DNA of 64,000 nt, taken from NCBI GenBank assembly GCA_025024175.1, contig QCXZ01000001.1, positions 744,001-808,000 of the forward strand, given 5' to 3'. The translations under genes were made by a program, and so were the position numbers. The stretch comes from Rhyzopertha dominica. Its lineage: Eukaryota; Arthropoda; Insecta; Coleoptera; Bostrichidae. Below are positions 36,176 to 48,725 of this stretch, piece after piece (the stretch's first letter is position 1; the number at the start of each line of letters is the position of its first letter). The notes beneath the pieces were generated by a model, which did no database searches, was not told the DNA's origin, and saw nothing but the letters and a program-made list of their open reading frames with translations.

Positions 36176-37330
36176 TAATTTAATGTTAAGAGGATGAAGA
36201 TTACCAGTAACAATGTGTATAGACTAGAAAATGGCCTAAACATTTCACTTAAAAATTAAAGTATGCTTAGACTAAAGCTCTTCCCTGATGTCTGCAGAAT
36301 AAACCTCTGCTACAAATTCACAAAAATGAGTGGCGCATATCGCAATGTTTGCTCGTATCGTGAAAGCGCCAGAGAACGTGACAGGTGGTTCGTGTTCCTC
36401 CATTCCCTAAATCCTTTTTTCCTGTAGCAGGTGGAACTGACATACGTAATAAAATACATCCGCAGTGAATTACAAGAGCAGAAAGTCGTATCCCGACCGG
36501 AGGTCTTGTCTGATTGCACAACCCGGCGGTCGGAAGTTTTATTTTGCTATTTTAGCGCATAATGTATGGTGGCATTCCTCAAAGAAGGAAAATAAATCAC
36601 ACAAATGTCTGCCCTTGTTAGTGAAGTGTGCTGTAGAATTTTGAACGTCAAAATTAATCCGATTGCGTGTTTTGCAGTGTTGTATGAAAAAAGACGGTGC
36701 AACGCACGTTATATCGTTCTGGCTAAATATGTCACGTAAGGAATTCGATCGCAGGGATGGTTGTTTGTGAATATTTTCTCTTAGAAATATTACCAGGGAA
36801 AGGGAATTCTAGGGCCTGAGGCAAGAAATTTTTAGGTCATGAAAAAATAACGAATAAGGTATAAATATACAGGGTGCTAGAAGCTGGCGGTAAAATTTTT
36901 GAAGCAAATATTGCCACACAGGTTTCATTCAAAATATTATGAAGTACGTTAGTTTTGGGACGGGGGCATTAATAAAAGACGTTGTATCTTTGCCTACGTT
37001 TCGAACTCATTTACTTTTTATCAGGTTTAAAAATTAATAAGCTATATACACATAGTTTTGGAAAAAAATACTCAATTGTTTAACCGTCACTAGTATAGAG
37101 AAAAACTCTTTTCAATTCAGCCAAGCTTTCGGAATGATTTTTTCCTTCTTCATGGCGCTAAAGATTACACAACAAAAGGGTACATTGTAGAAACAAAACT
37201 AAAAAAAAAAAACTGACATTGAGTCGAGGTTAATATTAAATAGGTATGTTCACCCAGATACATGGTTCTTTGATAAATTGCAGCATATGAAAAATTTGAC
37301 GATTAAATTTATATCACAACATGCTAAAAA
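36176..37330. other. No gene seen
   Basis: Contains TA-CAGGGTGCTAG at 36868-36880, sharing only the first seven bases with the DD41D ends. On the minus strand, CTGATAA...GAAACGTAGG lies at about 37024-36993. No coding sequence. Confidence 0.4.
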
Positions 37331-37595
37331 TTAGACTTTATTAGGCACAGTATGTTAAATACAATCAAAACAAAAATCAAAAGAAAAATATAAAATATTA
37401 ACTGTATTAACCTACCCAATTATACATACCAAACAAAAATCTTTTTTTGTAAACTGGAAAGCATGGCGAAGTCTATCAAAATGCTATTCTACTTAACCAC
37501 GCATCCCAAGCAAGAGGCCGTAAATGCGGAAAGAAATCAACAAATGCAAGAAAAAAACACAATGAAAAAAGGCTTAGCCGGTTGACAAGCAGATT

Positions 37596-38660
37596 TCATC
37601 TAGTTTGAGTAACAAAAACGTACTCATTCAATTTATATTTAAACTTATTAATATTATACAGTCTGAACTGACGTGGCAAGGCATTGTACAATCTAGCAGC
37701 ATTGAAACAGAGCGAAACAGAGCTGTACGGTGGCGGGGCACAACAAAACTGTCCCTAAATCGAGTGTTTCTAGAGTGAATATCTGAGTGATATGTTAATC
37801 GACCTTTAAAGTTAGATTTAGGAGATGGAATGGTAAGTATTTTATGAACAAAACAGTTAAGATGACACTTCTTACGATTATCCATGTTCAACCAATTTAA
37901 GTCATTTATAAACGACGTGATATGATCACGTCTACGCAAACCATGGACATATCGGCAACATGCATTCTGTACTTTCTGCACACGACTTTTCTCGTTGGCA
38001 TCCAAACAAAACCCATAAATAAAGTCACAATAGTTAAAATCCGATAATACAAGACTTTCACATAATTGTTTCCTTAGTAAGAAATTTAAAAAATATCTAC
38101 TCGAATATAATAACTTTAAAGCAGAGAATGCCCAACCGAAGTGCACTATCTAATAATGACACCCAAATTTCGAGTGTGATCAACAAACGGAACATTAAGA
38201 CCTGCTAGAGTTACCGACATAGAATGGCATACATATTTTCTGACATTTTTATTGCCAAAACACATAACCAGTGATTTAGAAGGGTTTAATTTTAAGTTGT
38301 GCTTCTCAGACAAAGTTCTGATTCTATCTAGTTCCTCATTAATAAGTATAGATGAAGCTAAGCAGTCCTCAAGTCTGAAATGATGATAAATCTGGGTGTC
38401 ATCAGCATATGCTTGAACCTTACACCTACTCACAGATTTAATTAGATCAGCAGTATATATAATAAACAATAATGGGCCTAGGATTGACCGCTGAGGAACT
38501 CCAGTTAATATGTTTGAAGTATTTGAATAACGGTTGCTGGAAAATATTTTTTGACATCTATTGCTTAGATAAAATGACACCAAAGAAACTGACGATGAAG
38601 AAAATCCACAGCATCTTAACTTAGCACACATCAATCTGTGATTAATAGTGTCGATATACC
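37596..38660 (-). pseudogene. Jockey/CR1-type LINE reverse transcriptase, 5'-truncated
   Basis: RT from just inside motif A (DTINHRLMCAKLRCCGF) through YLSNRCQ, GVPQRSILGPLLFIIYTADL, the intact catalytic YADDTQIY, LNPSKSLVM and FVDHTRNLGVII. One extra base near 38149 creates a TAG (38146-38148). The frame then continues with LHFGWAFSALKLLYSSRYFL, LVLSDFNYCDFIYG and RVQKVQNACCRYVHGLRRRD. A further shift near 37690 leads to ARLYNALPRQFRLYNINKF and a TGA at 37596-37598, the normal LINE C-terminus. The QGS motif reads QRS. With few lesions it is the youngest LINE in the window. The 3' noncoding part may run to an AATAAA-like signal near 37340. Confidence 0.9.
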
Positions 38661-39683
38661 AATCTCTTCCCCAAGTTTAAGAGTCAGTATCTTAGTAGGC
38701 GAGCGTTATTAAAAAAGTTATACTGTAAAATAGTGTTATTTTTGCACCAGTTTTCAGATTCCGAGAGATTACCCACATAATGCGGGACACCCTGTATAAT
38801 TGATGCATGAATAGTAGTCGTGAGTTTCATCGCTCCCCGGGATTTTTGTTTTAAATCTTACAAACTACTTTCTAGCTATTATAAGTTAATCACAAATTTT
38901 CAAAGCAAGAAAATATTTCTGAGCTATGTGGTGAAATGGTTTCTTTTCCATTTATGCAAATGTCTAATCCAGATTGCGTACACCCGCTCCTTAAAATTTC
39001 GAACGAAACCCGCAAACCGTGTACCTTCAAACTTAACTGGGCTTAGTTTCGGGTGAAGTCAAACCACATTGTTAAGTTTGATGGCGATATGAGGTTGTTC
39101 CAAACTCGCACACGCGCCCTGCTAATCCGATTATATAATGGCTTACATATTCTATACAGCGTAATTCGGATGGACCTCCCTTCGTCATGTCTTCACCGTG
39201 CTGGTGCTGCGGTTGGGCGCAACATGATTCGCTTATATATACTGCCACTCTATATTCCTTGTTTGAGACATTAATTTTATCGGGGTAATTCAATTAGTGT
39301 CGTACAGCGTTGTGCCATAAGCAATTTCACAGCCGTGAAGCGGGCTATTATATCACGGCAGACAGCCGAAACTTTCCAACTTGGCGAGAAAATAAATTTG
39401 TTTTACGGCGCTCCCAATTTCGAATACTTAACCTTCGTGTGACAAGTCGTTTAGAATCATCTTGGAGTTTACAAGACTGCTGCGCGAGAACTTGGACGTA
39501 AAGTACTCTTTAAACGATTCATTTATAACGGGCAGTATGCCCTTCTGTGAAAATAATTTGAAAAGTTGATGTTTGTTCGTTGATTTTCCTACTCGTGTAA
39601 AACAATGCCGTGTACATATTCTCCATTCCATGGCAGATAATAAATAACAATTATACTAAAAATTCTAATACTCCGTTAAAATA
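38661..39683. other. No gene seen
   Basis: The part to about 38793 ends GACACCCTG next to TA and does not read as LINE. From 38800 to 39680 there are several overlapping open frames on both strands, none with a recognised domain. Confidence 0.4.
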
Positions 39684-40190
39684 ATGTGTGCTCTTGTTTC
39701 CTTGCCAGGATTTATACATAAACATAAAGATGCAGATACACTTTACAATGAAACTCTTAATTATTTAAAATTAATTCAATATTTATTAACTCTAAACAGT
39801 GATAAAGGAGGTGTAACAGTAGTCACGGATAAAGAAGAATATAAAATTAAAATGAATGACATTCTTTCAGATATAAACTGTTTAAGTTACTTAGTTGTGA
39901 TCTCACACGTATGGTTCAGACAAAAGCAAATTCTTGCATCACCAAACTAAAAGAAACAGCACAAAAAGTATATCTTTAGCGTCTAGTGTACAAAGTCCAA
40001 TGACTAATTTATCAAAATTATTTTGTGATATTTTAATAATGGCATATGATATCAATAAAGACAGTTTTAGTTTTGCTGAACTAGTAAAAAACTTAGAAAC
40101 TCCACAGGATCATGAAATACTTAGTAGGACTAGATGTAGGTAGTCAATCTTTTTGGAAAAATTGAAAAACCTTTGGTGATTAAAATATTG
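39684..40190 (+). pseudogene. Penelope-like element RT, N-terminal part
   Basis: Shows the entry region of Penelope-like reverse transcriptases: SDKGGVTVVTDKEEYKIKMN and DILSD (39801-39872), matching the xKADKGxxTVxMxxxxYxxKM motif. Decayed sequence with shifts follows (TKANSCITKLKE). Motif A appears as LVGLDV, then after a shift VNLFGKIEKPLVIK (about 40122-40190), corresponding to LDVxSLFxxIPxxLVI. It stops there, and the next PLE motifs are on the other strand (40195-40405). Confidence 0.7.
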
Positions 40191-40194
40191 AGTG

Positions 40195-40405
40195 AAAATG
40201 GGAAAAAATCGACCCATTTTTAAATGTCCCAGAATCAGCACAACTAATAAAAGAAGAAAACAATTATTTAAACTATGAGGACAAATATTATCTTGCCCAA
40301 AAGTGGATGTTATCAAGCAATTTATTTTTGAACTTAATATGTTTGTCTCAAAATTGTCTACATATAATTCAGTCAAAAAAGGGGAAAGTGGGGAACCCAT
40401 ATGCA
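40195..40405 (-). pseudogene. Penelope-like element RT, palm part, inverted relative to the previous
   Basis: On the minus strand from about 40393 reads VHMGSPLSPFLTELYVDNFE, the PLE motif xPMGSPLSPxLAxxxMxxFE. Downstream, in a shifted frame, come FWARY and IFVLI around the catalytic box. Aligning to the usual RYVDDIFVLI pattern, the bases for most of VDD are missing. The segment lies head-on against the plus-strand N-terminal part of the same domain, so the element was internally inverted or two insertions met. A palindromic TGCACGTGCA lies just outside (about 40408-40420). Confidence 0.7.
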
Positions 40406-40410
40406 CGCAC

Positions 40411-42570
40411 GTGCATGCAAGAAGTTATAGGTTTAGAACTTTTAGAACAATTACATATGACCAAAGCACTGAATGTTCTCCGTAGTTGGATTTTCCGACA
40501 AGAAAGCGTAAACCTACTAAAAATGTCCTCCATTGTCCTCCATTGGCAAATACACTTTTCAAGCTTCTAGGATTACCCAGCAGAGCACGTTACGTTACTA
40601 CTATTAATATATCAGCAGTTGTGTTAAAACTGGAAACGATTTTGCTGTGTTTTCATTACTTTTACGCTTGCAATCTCCGTATAGATTCTGTTCTGTTCTC
40701 ATACTCATTACTCCGTCAGGTTTTTAAATTTCTTTAAGAAAATACGCCTAAGCTAATTCACTTTTCTCAAATGTGGCTTGCAAAGTAGGTCGTTTCAGTT
40801 TAAATGTGTTTCATTTTCACTTGGTTTAATCCAATCTTTCATCTAGAGGAATGAATAAAATTAATTCATATACATTTCAGCACCGTCTCTAAGCTCATTT
40901 GTTTGATTATACTGTGGAGCCCGTTTTATTCATTATCACCGTCTATTTTCATTTAAAATGACATTTCTATTACGGTATGTGGACTACGTGTCGCAAATCG
41001 GTGCGATAAATTTTGAGTTATGTCCCTGTATTCGTTCAGCCTAATCCGCTGAATAACTTGAATATTTCCGCCAAAACCATGAGTTTCATCGTGTTAAGGC
41101 CTTTCTTGCGGGTACCGACAAGCTATCTGCAACAAAAAATACCGTAATAGTACAATATTTTTAAGCAATAATACCAAATAACCGTTATTTCCTTGGGTTG
41201 GAGCTCTTAGGCTTTTCAGTAGTCTATTGTTAAATATATAAGTTACTATAGAAACGAAATTTATTCGATTATTCTAAGTACTTTCTCTCCCATAAATAAA
41301 AGGTTTCTGAATTAAACCACACCTATAATGTGTTAGATTATTTTTGAGCTTAGCATAACTATCATGTTACAGTGAGTCGAAATGCTCACAAATACTGCAG
41401 AGCTTTACCATCACCTTTATTTTGATCATGACCTTATCTATATTTAGAACCTGTTATTGTTCGTCTTTTACCTGGAGGCCTGGTATATTAAAGTGTATTA
41501 CGGTAGGTATGTATGTAGTAATTAGAGGCAGAAAAGATTCTAGCAGCAACGAAAAATTAATTATTTTTTGTGTAAATATTCCCATTTAGAAACTTCGTGA
41601 GGTCTGTAAACCCTCAGCGCGCTCATTAAAATAACTGCTATCTGCTGTAATTATCTCAAATTCCTACTCTTCTACGAGATCTCCTTTGTCTCCTCCCTTA
41701 ATCAGCCAGAATGATTGCTGCCTGAAAATGGCGCGGCGCGAAACCCATTTATGATGAAAAGGTCTCTCATTTCACTAACAAAAGAAATGCTTCTTTCTCA
41801 ACAAGAAAAGTACGTCTGAAGGCGCTATTATACTATGTGTAATTATTCTTGCAAGCAAAATCTTTGCTATTTACTTGCACAACTTTTAATTTCGACGATC
41901 CCTTTATTTTCATGTATCTCACTTCCTTCCACCGAAAGGAATCGGTATATTTGATCAGTATATTATAGATTGTGGGGTAACATAGACGTCTTATCCCAGG
42001 AGAATTCCTTGCAGAACAATAATCTCATCTGAGAAGTTCTAAAGATTCCCAATCACATAACTTCTTACATTTCCAAACCTGCTCAAGAGAGCGAAAGACA
42101 GACATAAGTTTGGACTGACCTAATTTATAGCATTCTGCTAAGGCGAAATAGTTTTTGTGCTACACCGAGTTCACTCCTTTTTCTTAAGCAATACAAAAGT
42201 AGAAGGACCAAGTGAGGAACGTTATTTACGGTTTCTTTATCTTGTCAGACAACTTGTTTTTGATAGATAATCAACAAGTGGCTTAAATGCATGTGTGTGA
42301 AGCGCTGTTTTAATCTGTAAACTGTAACTGACATGGTGTTATTCTTGCAATAATATTTTTGCCAAAGTACGCCATGGGTTGCCTATCGCAGGGCGTGAGC
42401 GTGAGCTGTGAAGCAATCCAAATATTAAAATGGTGTAAATTTTGATTATGGCGCATGGCCGAGGATATGTCCAACCCCAGAAGGTTACGATCTTTCCAAA
42501 CGAAACATGAGGAAGGTTACCCAACCCCAATTCGACAGACCCCCCCTCATTCGCCATGCAATAATAATGT
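40411..42570. other. No gene seen
   Basis: No recognised coding sequence. The block at 42340-42560 is less AT-rich, with a 72-codon minus-strand frame of no known family; it may be 5' sequence of the LINE that follows. Confidence 0.4.
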
Positions 42571-43031
42571 TACAAGTGACTGAATCTTTTGGTGTTTCTA
42601 ATAAATCCTTTTTGCTATTTTCAACCTATTTATCTAACAGAAGTCATAATGTGCGAGTGTCTGATGTTTTGTCAAAACCCATGGAGATGTTGCAAGATGT
42701 CCCGCAGGGTTTAATACATGAACCCCTGCTATATTCTGTATATACTTCGTATTTACCAAGATTTATAAAATATTGCTCCATACATGCATATGCCGGCGAC
42801 ACACAGGTATACTATTCATTAAATCCTGAAGATGCTCTTTCTGCTGAAATAGTTGTAAATAATAACCTTCAAGCCATCCATACCTTAGCTTTACGACATA
42901 ATTTACCTATTAACCATATTAAATTGTGTGTACTGGTGTTTGGTACGAATGTGGATACATCCCGCATTCGCAGTTCAGTTCGAATACATGTTAATAATAA
43001 TACTTTGCCACTGAAATTTGTGCTATACTGA
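42571..43031 (+). pseudogene. Jockey/CR1-type LINE RT fragment
   Basis: RT palm region: FGVSNKSFLLFSTYLSNRSH, then VPQGLIHEPLLYSVYTSYLP (from VPQGSILGPLLF), the active-site box as YAGDTQVYY with the first Asp of YADD changed to Gly, and LALRHNLPINHIKLCVLVFG. The frame is open for about 150 codons in spite of the changed catalytic residue, then ends at 43031. It is related in layout to the copy at 37596-38660 but clearly diverged. Confidence 0.85.
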
Positions 43032-44090
43032 TGGAAATCCGCCTATTGTCACTTTTTGAATATAGTTAATTATTATTTAATTTTACATATGTGAAATGTA
43101 GAACTGTGAAATGGTTGCAATTATTATATATAATTATTATGTGTTGACAGGCTTCCATTTTATATATATTCGCACAACCACAACTTTTCTACTCTGTTCT
43201 ATATAGTGTAATTGGCTACGATTTTGTGTCCATTCTTATTAGTGTATTATAAGTGCTATGTCGAATTTTAATGCATAGAAAGTGATGTACTATTTAAACT
43301 TCTTATAAATAAATTAGTAATTTCGTGTCCCAGAAATGTATAGGTTGATGAAGAAATTCTTAGGTTCTTGGTATTTTATTTTAATTGAAATGAACCTAAT
43401 TATCCAAACATCGTTTACTTACCTTACTTTATTTTCAAAATTAGTATATTCCTACGAGAATACAAATTTTTACCTTGCGTTGGACTGCTCTTCTGGCAAA
43501 TCGAAGTTGCCTTATATACCTACGTGCGAATTTATTAACGTCCCTATTTGAATTCTCGCCACGCAAAATGTTAATCTGCCGTCTAAATTTCAGCTACGTT
43601 TACTTTTCAACGTAGCTGTATCGAAATAAATTTATGACGTCTTAAATCTTCCACCGTCCTGATCGAGTTCTACCTGCAAGTGTTGATTGCATAATCAATT
43701 TTAGCTCCAATCCTGATTGCCATTCATGAGACAGGGCCAAGGATAATATATAACCTTCCGCTTTCAGGGTGGGGTAGTGTCAGCGTCTCTCGAATAGGTC
43801 TTTAGTTGGTGTTTTTACGACGGCATTTATTCTTGGACTTGACAAATTGAATTTGGATGCATCAGAGTATAAAAAGGTTGTGGGGCCGAGTGCTTTTCAA
43901 TATAACAGGGCTACCTTCATGAGCTACTTTACTTAGTTTTGTCGGTTATTCGTTATTTAACCCGTCACGCAGTTTTACTGCTGTGTATTTTACGTATAGT
44001 TGTTGTGAACACATTTGTAAGCATGTGTGAGGTTTATTTTTACGTATTATAGAAATTTGGTTGCGTACATATTACGTCTAATTCTTCGAA
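43032..44090. other. No gene; possible core promoter
   Basis: No coding sequence supported. TATAAAAAG at 43868-43876 sits in a locally less AT-rich block (43740-44000) that could be a promoter or the LTR of an unrecognised element. Confidence 0.35.
43868..43876 (+). promoter_or_regulatory. TATA-box-like sequence
   Basis: TATAAAAAG followed about 30 bases later by TTTTCAATATAACA. No transcript or ORF is evident downstream, so the role is uncertain. Confidence 0.2.
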
Positions 44091-45534
44091 TTAGACAAAT
44101 TTATGTTTCTGTATTAATTTGGACCTGCAGAATGTAGAAATGGTATCNGTTGGGCGCTAGCTATACCGGTTCTCTCGAAAAGCGACCTAATTTTTGTCGC
44201 CTTACGTCCTAGCTCAGTTCTGGACACATTTATGAAATCTGCAGCTCAAAATACATCGGTATGTCAATTTTGAACGAAATACATGATCTGCCAAAAATCA
44301 CGAAACATCAAAGGCCAACCCCTTTGCTCTTTTTTGACCCAAAAATATTTGCAACTCCGATTTAGACAAATTTATGTTTCTGTACTAATTTGGACCTGCA
44401 GAATTTAGAAATGGTATCAGTTGGGCGCTAGCTATAGCGGTTCTCTCGAAAAGCGACCTAAATTTTGTCGCCTTACGTCCTAGCTCAGTTCTGGACACAT
44501 TTATGAAATCTGCAGCTCAAAATACATCGGTATGTCAATTTTGAACGAAATACATGATCTGCCAAAAATCACGAAACATCAAAGGCCAACCCCTTTGCTC
44601 TTTTTTGACCCAAAAATATTTGCAACTCCGATTTAGACAAATTTATGTTTCTGTACTAATTTGGACCTGCAGAATTTAGAAATGGTATCAGTTGGGCCCT
44701 AGCTATACCGGTTCTCTCGAAAAGCGACCTAATTTTTGTCGCCTTACGTCCTAGCTCAATTCTAGACACATTTATGAAATCTGCAGCTCAAAATACATCA
44801 GTATGTCAATTTTGAACGAAATACATGATCTGCCAAAAATCACGAAACATCAAAGGCCAACCCCTTTGCTCTTTTTTGACCCAAAAATTTTTGCATCTCC
44901 GATTTAGCCAAATTTATGTTTCTGTACTAATTTGGACCTGCAGAATTTAGAAATGGTATCAGTTGGGCGCTAGCTATAGCGGTTCTCTCGAAAAGCGACC
45001 TAATTTTTGTCGCCTTACGTCCTAGCTCAGTTCTGGACACATTTATGAAATCTGCAGCTCAAAATACATCGGTATGTCAATTTTGAACGAAATACATGAT
45101 CTGCCAAAAATCACGAAACATCAAAGGCCAACCCCTTTGCTCTTTTTTGACCCAAAAATATTTGCAACTCCGATTTAGACAAATTTATGTTTCTGTATTA
45201 ATTTGGACCTGCAGAATTTAGAAATGGTATCAGTTGAGCGCTAGCTACACCGGTTCTCTCGAAAAGCGACCTAATTTTTGTCGCCTTACGTCCTAGCTCA
45301 ATTCTAGACACATTTATGAAATCTGCAGCTCAAAATACATCGGTATGTCAATTTTGAACGAAATACATGATCTGCCAAAAATCACGAAACATCAAAGGCT
45401 AACCCCTAGCTCTTTTTTGACCCAAAAATATTTGCATCTCCGATTTAGCCAAATTTATGTTTCTGCACTAATTTGGACCTGCAGAATTTAGAAATGGTAT
45501 CAGTTGGGCGCTAGCTATAGCGGTTCTCTCGAAT
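44091..45534 (+). repeat. 271-bp satellite, five-monomer array (array 2)
   Basis: Tandem array of about 5.3 monomers. The marker GGACCTGCAG recurs at 44121, 44392, 44663, 44934, 45205 and 45475, giving periods of 271, 271, 271, 271 and 270. Each monomer holds CAGTTGGGCGCTAGCTATA, CCTTACGTCCTAGCTCA, TCTGCAGCTCAAAATACATC and CGAAACATCAAAGGC. Monomers differ at few sites, with alternating variants (GACAAATTT/GCCAAATTT, TAGCGG/TACCGG). The last monomer is cut after TCTCTCGAA at 45534. An N lies at 44148. No ORF. Confidence 0.97.
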
Positions 45535-46032
45535 TGTGAATCTTATGTATGTATATACTTACCTTGAATCAACTGGCTCAAATTTTTACATTATTATACA
45601 TTATACTAAAACTGGTATCATTCTATTTGGCTTGTGGGTAAACCTATGCCTGGTAATTCGATAGGTTTCCTATACTTTTAGAGTATGCAGTAAAATAACC
45701 TGGCGCTCAGTTACTATTATTTTTACAAATTTGTGGCTGGTTCTTGGAAGGAACCCACCACTTTTCCACTGATTAGTACTGCTTATTGTGTTATGAACAC
45801 CTTCTGGTACAAGCAAGAGGGGGTGTAACAATTAATTCTAAATTAACATTTTTATAATAGTAACTTATCAAATCATCGGCTGTCTTATAAAAATTACTTA
45901 ATTGAATTGTTCATTGAAATCATTATTTAATTAAATTACATAATATTTATAGAAATAACATTTTACTTTAGAAAAGATGTGTTGACGATATTCTAAGTAT
46001 TTGGACAGGTAGTTTACAAGTATGAAAAAATT
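45535..46032. other. No gene seen
   Basis: AT-rich; no feature between satellite and Penelope-like element. Confidence 0.4.
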
Positions 46033-46700
46033 TTGTTAACCACCCGAACGGTAAAAAATAAAGTATTCAATTTGCTCTAGAATTTGAAAACGAAAACAAA
46101 TTAAAATTTGTAGATATATAATTAGAAAAGGTTAGTTGTAAAATTAAATTAAATGTATTTAGAAAAGCAACTACCACTGGAATACCTATACACAGTACGT
46201 CTATGCATTCATGGTAATGTAAAATAGCCATTTTACATAGTAATTTAAATAGATTGCTAAAAGTGTAATAAAAAAATAGCAGAAATTAACGGTATACAAG
46301 CTAAAACTGTAGACAAATTATTTCATAAGAAACTACGTAATAAATTAATAAGTGAAAATTTTCCTATTATGAATATTTCAGAATCCAATAAAAAATACTA
46401 TTCTATATCTTACATGGGCAACATTAGTAACAAAATTGAAAAAAAAATTAAATAAGGAAAATTTATTACTTATCATTAAACCCATTTTAGCTAGAAGAAG
46501 CTCTTTTTAATAATAAAGATGCAGTTCCTGTACTTGATCAATGAGGGGTCCACAAATTGAGATGCAACTGTGTATACGTCAGTAGAACATTTAGAAATTT
46601 CAGTATAAGAATAAAAGAGCATTTAATATCTTGGCGAATACAGGGCACAGTGTAGAAATTAATAGTAATGTTGATATTTTACATGATGGTATAACCCTAA
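46033..46700 (+). pseudogene. Penelope-like element, RT end plus GIY-YIG endonuclease
   Basis: Reads the C-terminal half of a PLE ORF: FVNHPNGKK, SIQFALEFENENKLKFVDI, KLNVFRKATTTGIPIHSTSM (RT thumb region, usual VYRKPTxTDxYLHxxS), then AEINGIQAKTVDKLFHKKLR and YYSISYMGNISNKIEKKIK (linker). The endonuclease follows: GVHKLRCNCVYVSRTFRNFS with IRIKEHL, and LANTGHSVEINSNVDILHD. In GIY-YIG endonucleases this part holds the Tyr pair, Arg and His; here VYVSRTF replaces VYIGxTx. Several stops and shifts are present. The RT catalytic half is absent upstream. Confidence 0.85.
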
Positions 46701-48725
46701 ATTGCCAAATTAATTTCGTTTATCGTTTATAAACAATCTTTTTCAAACGTTTAGCGTTCAAGTAACTATGTAAAAATGACAAATTGACATAATTATTGTT
46801 CCATTAACAATTTATATAAAATGCAAATCGTTCGGAAGCGCATAAATATTTATATTACATCAAGACATAAATCTCTACTATTAATAAAAATATAAAGGGC
46901 GGTACATAAAGTTCAAACTTTTGAGTTACCTACAATTCTTACACCCTTGTGGATACCTAAATGTAACTGTAAGACGTGCTAAATTTAATCACCAAACAAA
47001 TAATTTCCTGGAAAACGTAAGTGTGTTGCGCATACACTTGCTCAAACTCATATGTTTCAGGTACAAGTTACCCAAGTAATCCTTTCATGATTTGTGTATT
47101 TGCCTGCCGTGTGCTCCGTTTTCGGTACGTGTGCTAAATCTATCCAAACTAAACTGGGTTAAACGCAAATTATAAACAGGAACAACTACATACTTACGCC
47201 ACTACCTCCGTGAATCTGCTTAATGCACAGACAAATCTCAAATGATACGGCAAAGATGGAATTTGAATCTTGTACTGGCAATTACCGATTTAATTGTTGC
47301 GCTAAGCCGCAGTTCGCGAGAAATGCAACGCGGTTTAGATTTTCCTGCAGCTCAGACATTAAAGCAATTAGACGTAACGTCGCCAGTGCACTTTAGTGTC
47401 AAGGAAGCGCATCACGCTATTCAGTTAATTGCCGTGAACATGTAGCTGGTGCTTTTTTATCTTTCTGTTTTAAAGCCGTTGCTAACCCTGTCGAGCACCT
47501 GTTTCTGTTACGATTGTTGGTGCGGCGTTATGCCGTTAGTTAAGCGTAAAAAGATCAATATATTGAGGAAATTGGGAAATCAACTCATTAATATATATTC
47601 TAGTTCAACTAGCGGAAATGTTCGATGTTCGGCAAATAGTTAATAGTCCCACACGCGTAACCTCTACCTCCTAATCATTGATAGATGTAGTTCAGATTCG
47701 TTCTTCTGGCAGATTATTAGTGAACTGTTGTTATATATATTTTGTACACTTTCCTACACAATATGGGAGCAGTGGGGAATCTATACAAACCTTAGAAAAC
47801 TCGTTGAGGTCTTTCGCCAATTATATTTTTCTTAAGGAGACATCCTATTGAAAAGGATATTTTAATAATGATTTTTAACATGTCTTACGAAAACTATTTG
47901 TGTGAATGTTGGCGTTCCCAGGAAGTATTGTGTTTGTTTGTAGTATCAAAATTAAAATATGTTTTTAGCTAGTAGCAAGCTGTCATGAAATAAACAAAAC
48001 CTAATACACTAAGCACAATTTGCGTGATTGTAAACTCGAGCATATCAGGTTTCAACAACACGCATTAAGTGATTTCTGAATGGACCTTAAACATCAATTT
48101 CAATACGCTACTTCAGCGCTCGACGCGTAAAAACAATTCTGGTGTTCCTTTAGCGAACAGCGGCTATTACAAAACAACTACCCACAACATCAATAAAAAA
48201 CCCAAAGAACGAAACAACAACTCTAAGTATACTCTCCTAACTTAAATACCAACACTATCAAACAAAGAACAAATAATATCAAACATCACAACATTTAATG
48301 TGCATTCATACTTACCAACAAAGATACTGTACTATAATAATTCATTCTCGAAGTGTCACTGATAAATTCTTGTATTAAGTATTAGTCTTGTTATTGCTTA
48401 CTGTTGCTAATGAAAAAGCTATTCAAGCTAGTAAAATAAAATACAAGACACGCTCTATCTTGGTCAATAAACTGTTTATAATATATTAAAAATCAAACTA
48501 CAGAATACAGTCAAAAAACTAATAGTGCAAAACAACATAACAGTATTACAATTATTACTCTACAGACACAACCGTATTTTATATTTTACAAATAAAGTTA
48601 ATTTTAGCTGGCAGACCCTGTATGATAAAAATAAATAAATAATAAATCGTAATTTATGAGTAAAAGTCACGTATTTATAGAATCAGTAAGCAAATATAAA
48701 ATAGAACAAAGCAGTGGCGCCGACA
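46701..48725. other. No gene seen
   Basis: No supported gene. 47240-47640 is less AT-rich and may be single-copy. TATGTTTCAG abuts GTACAAG at 47060/47061, a weak acceptor-donor junction. Confidence 0.4.
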
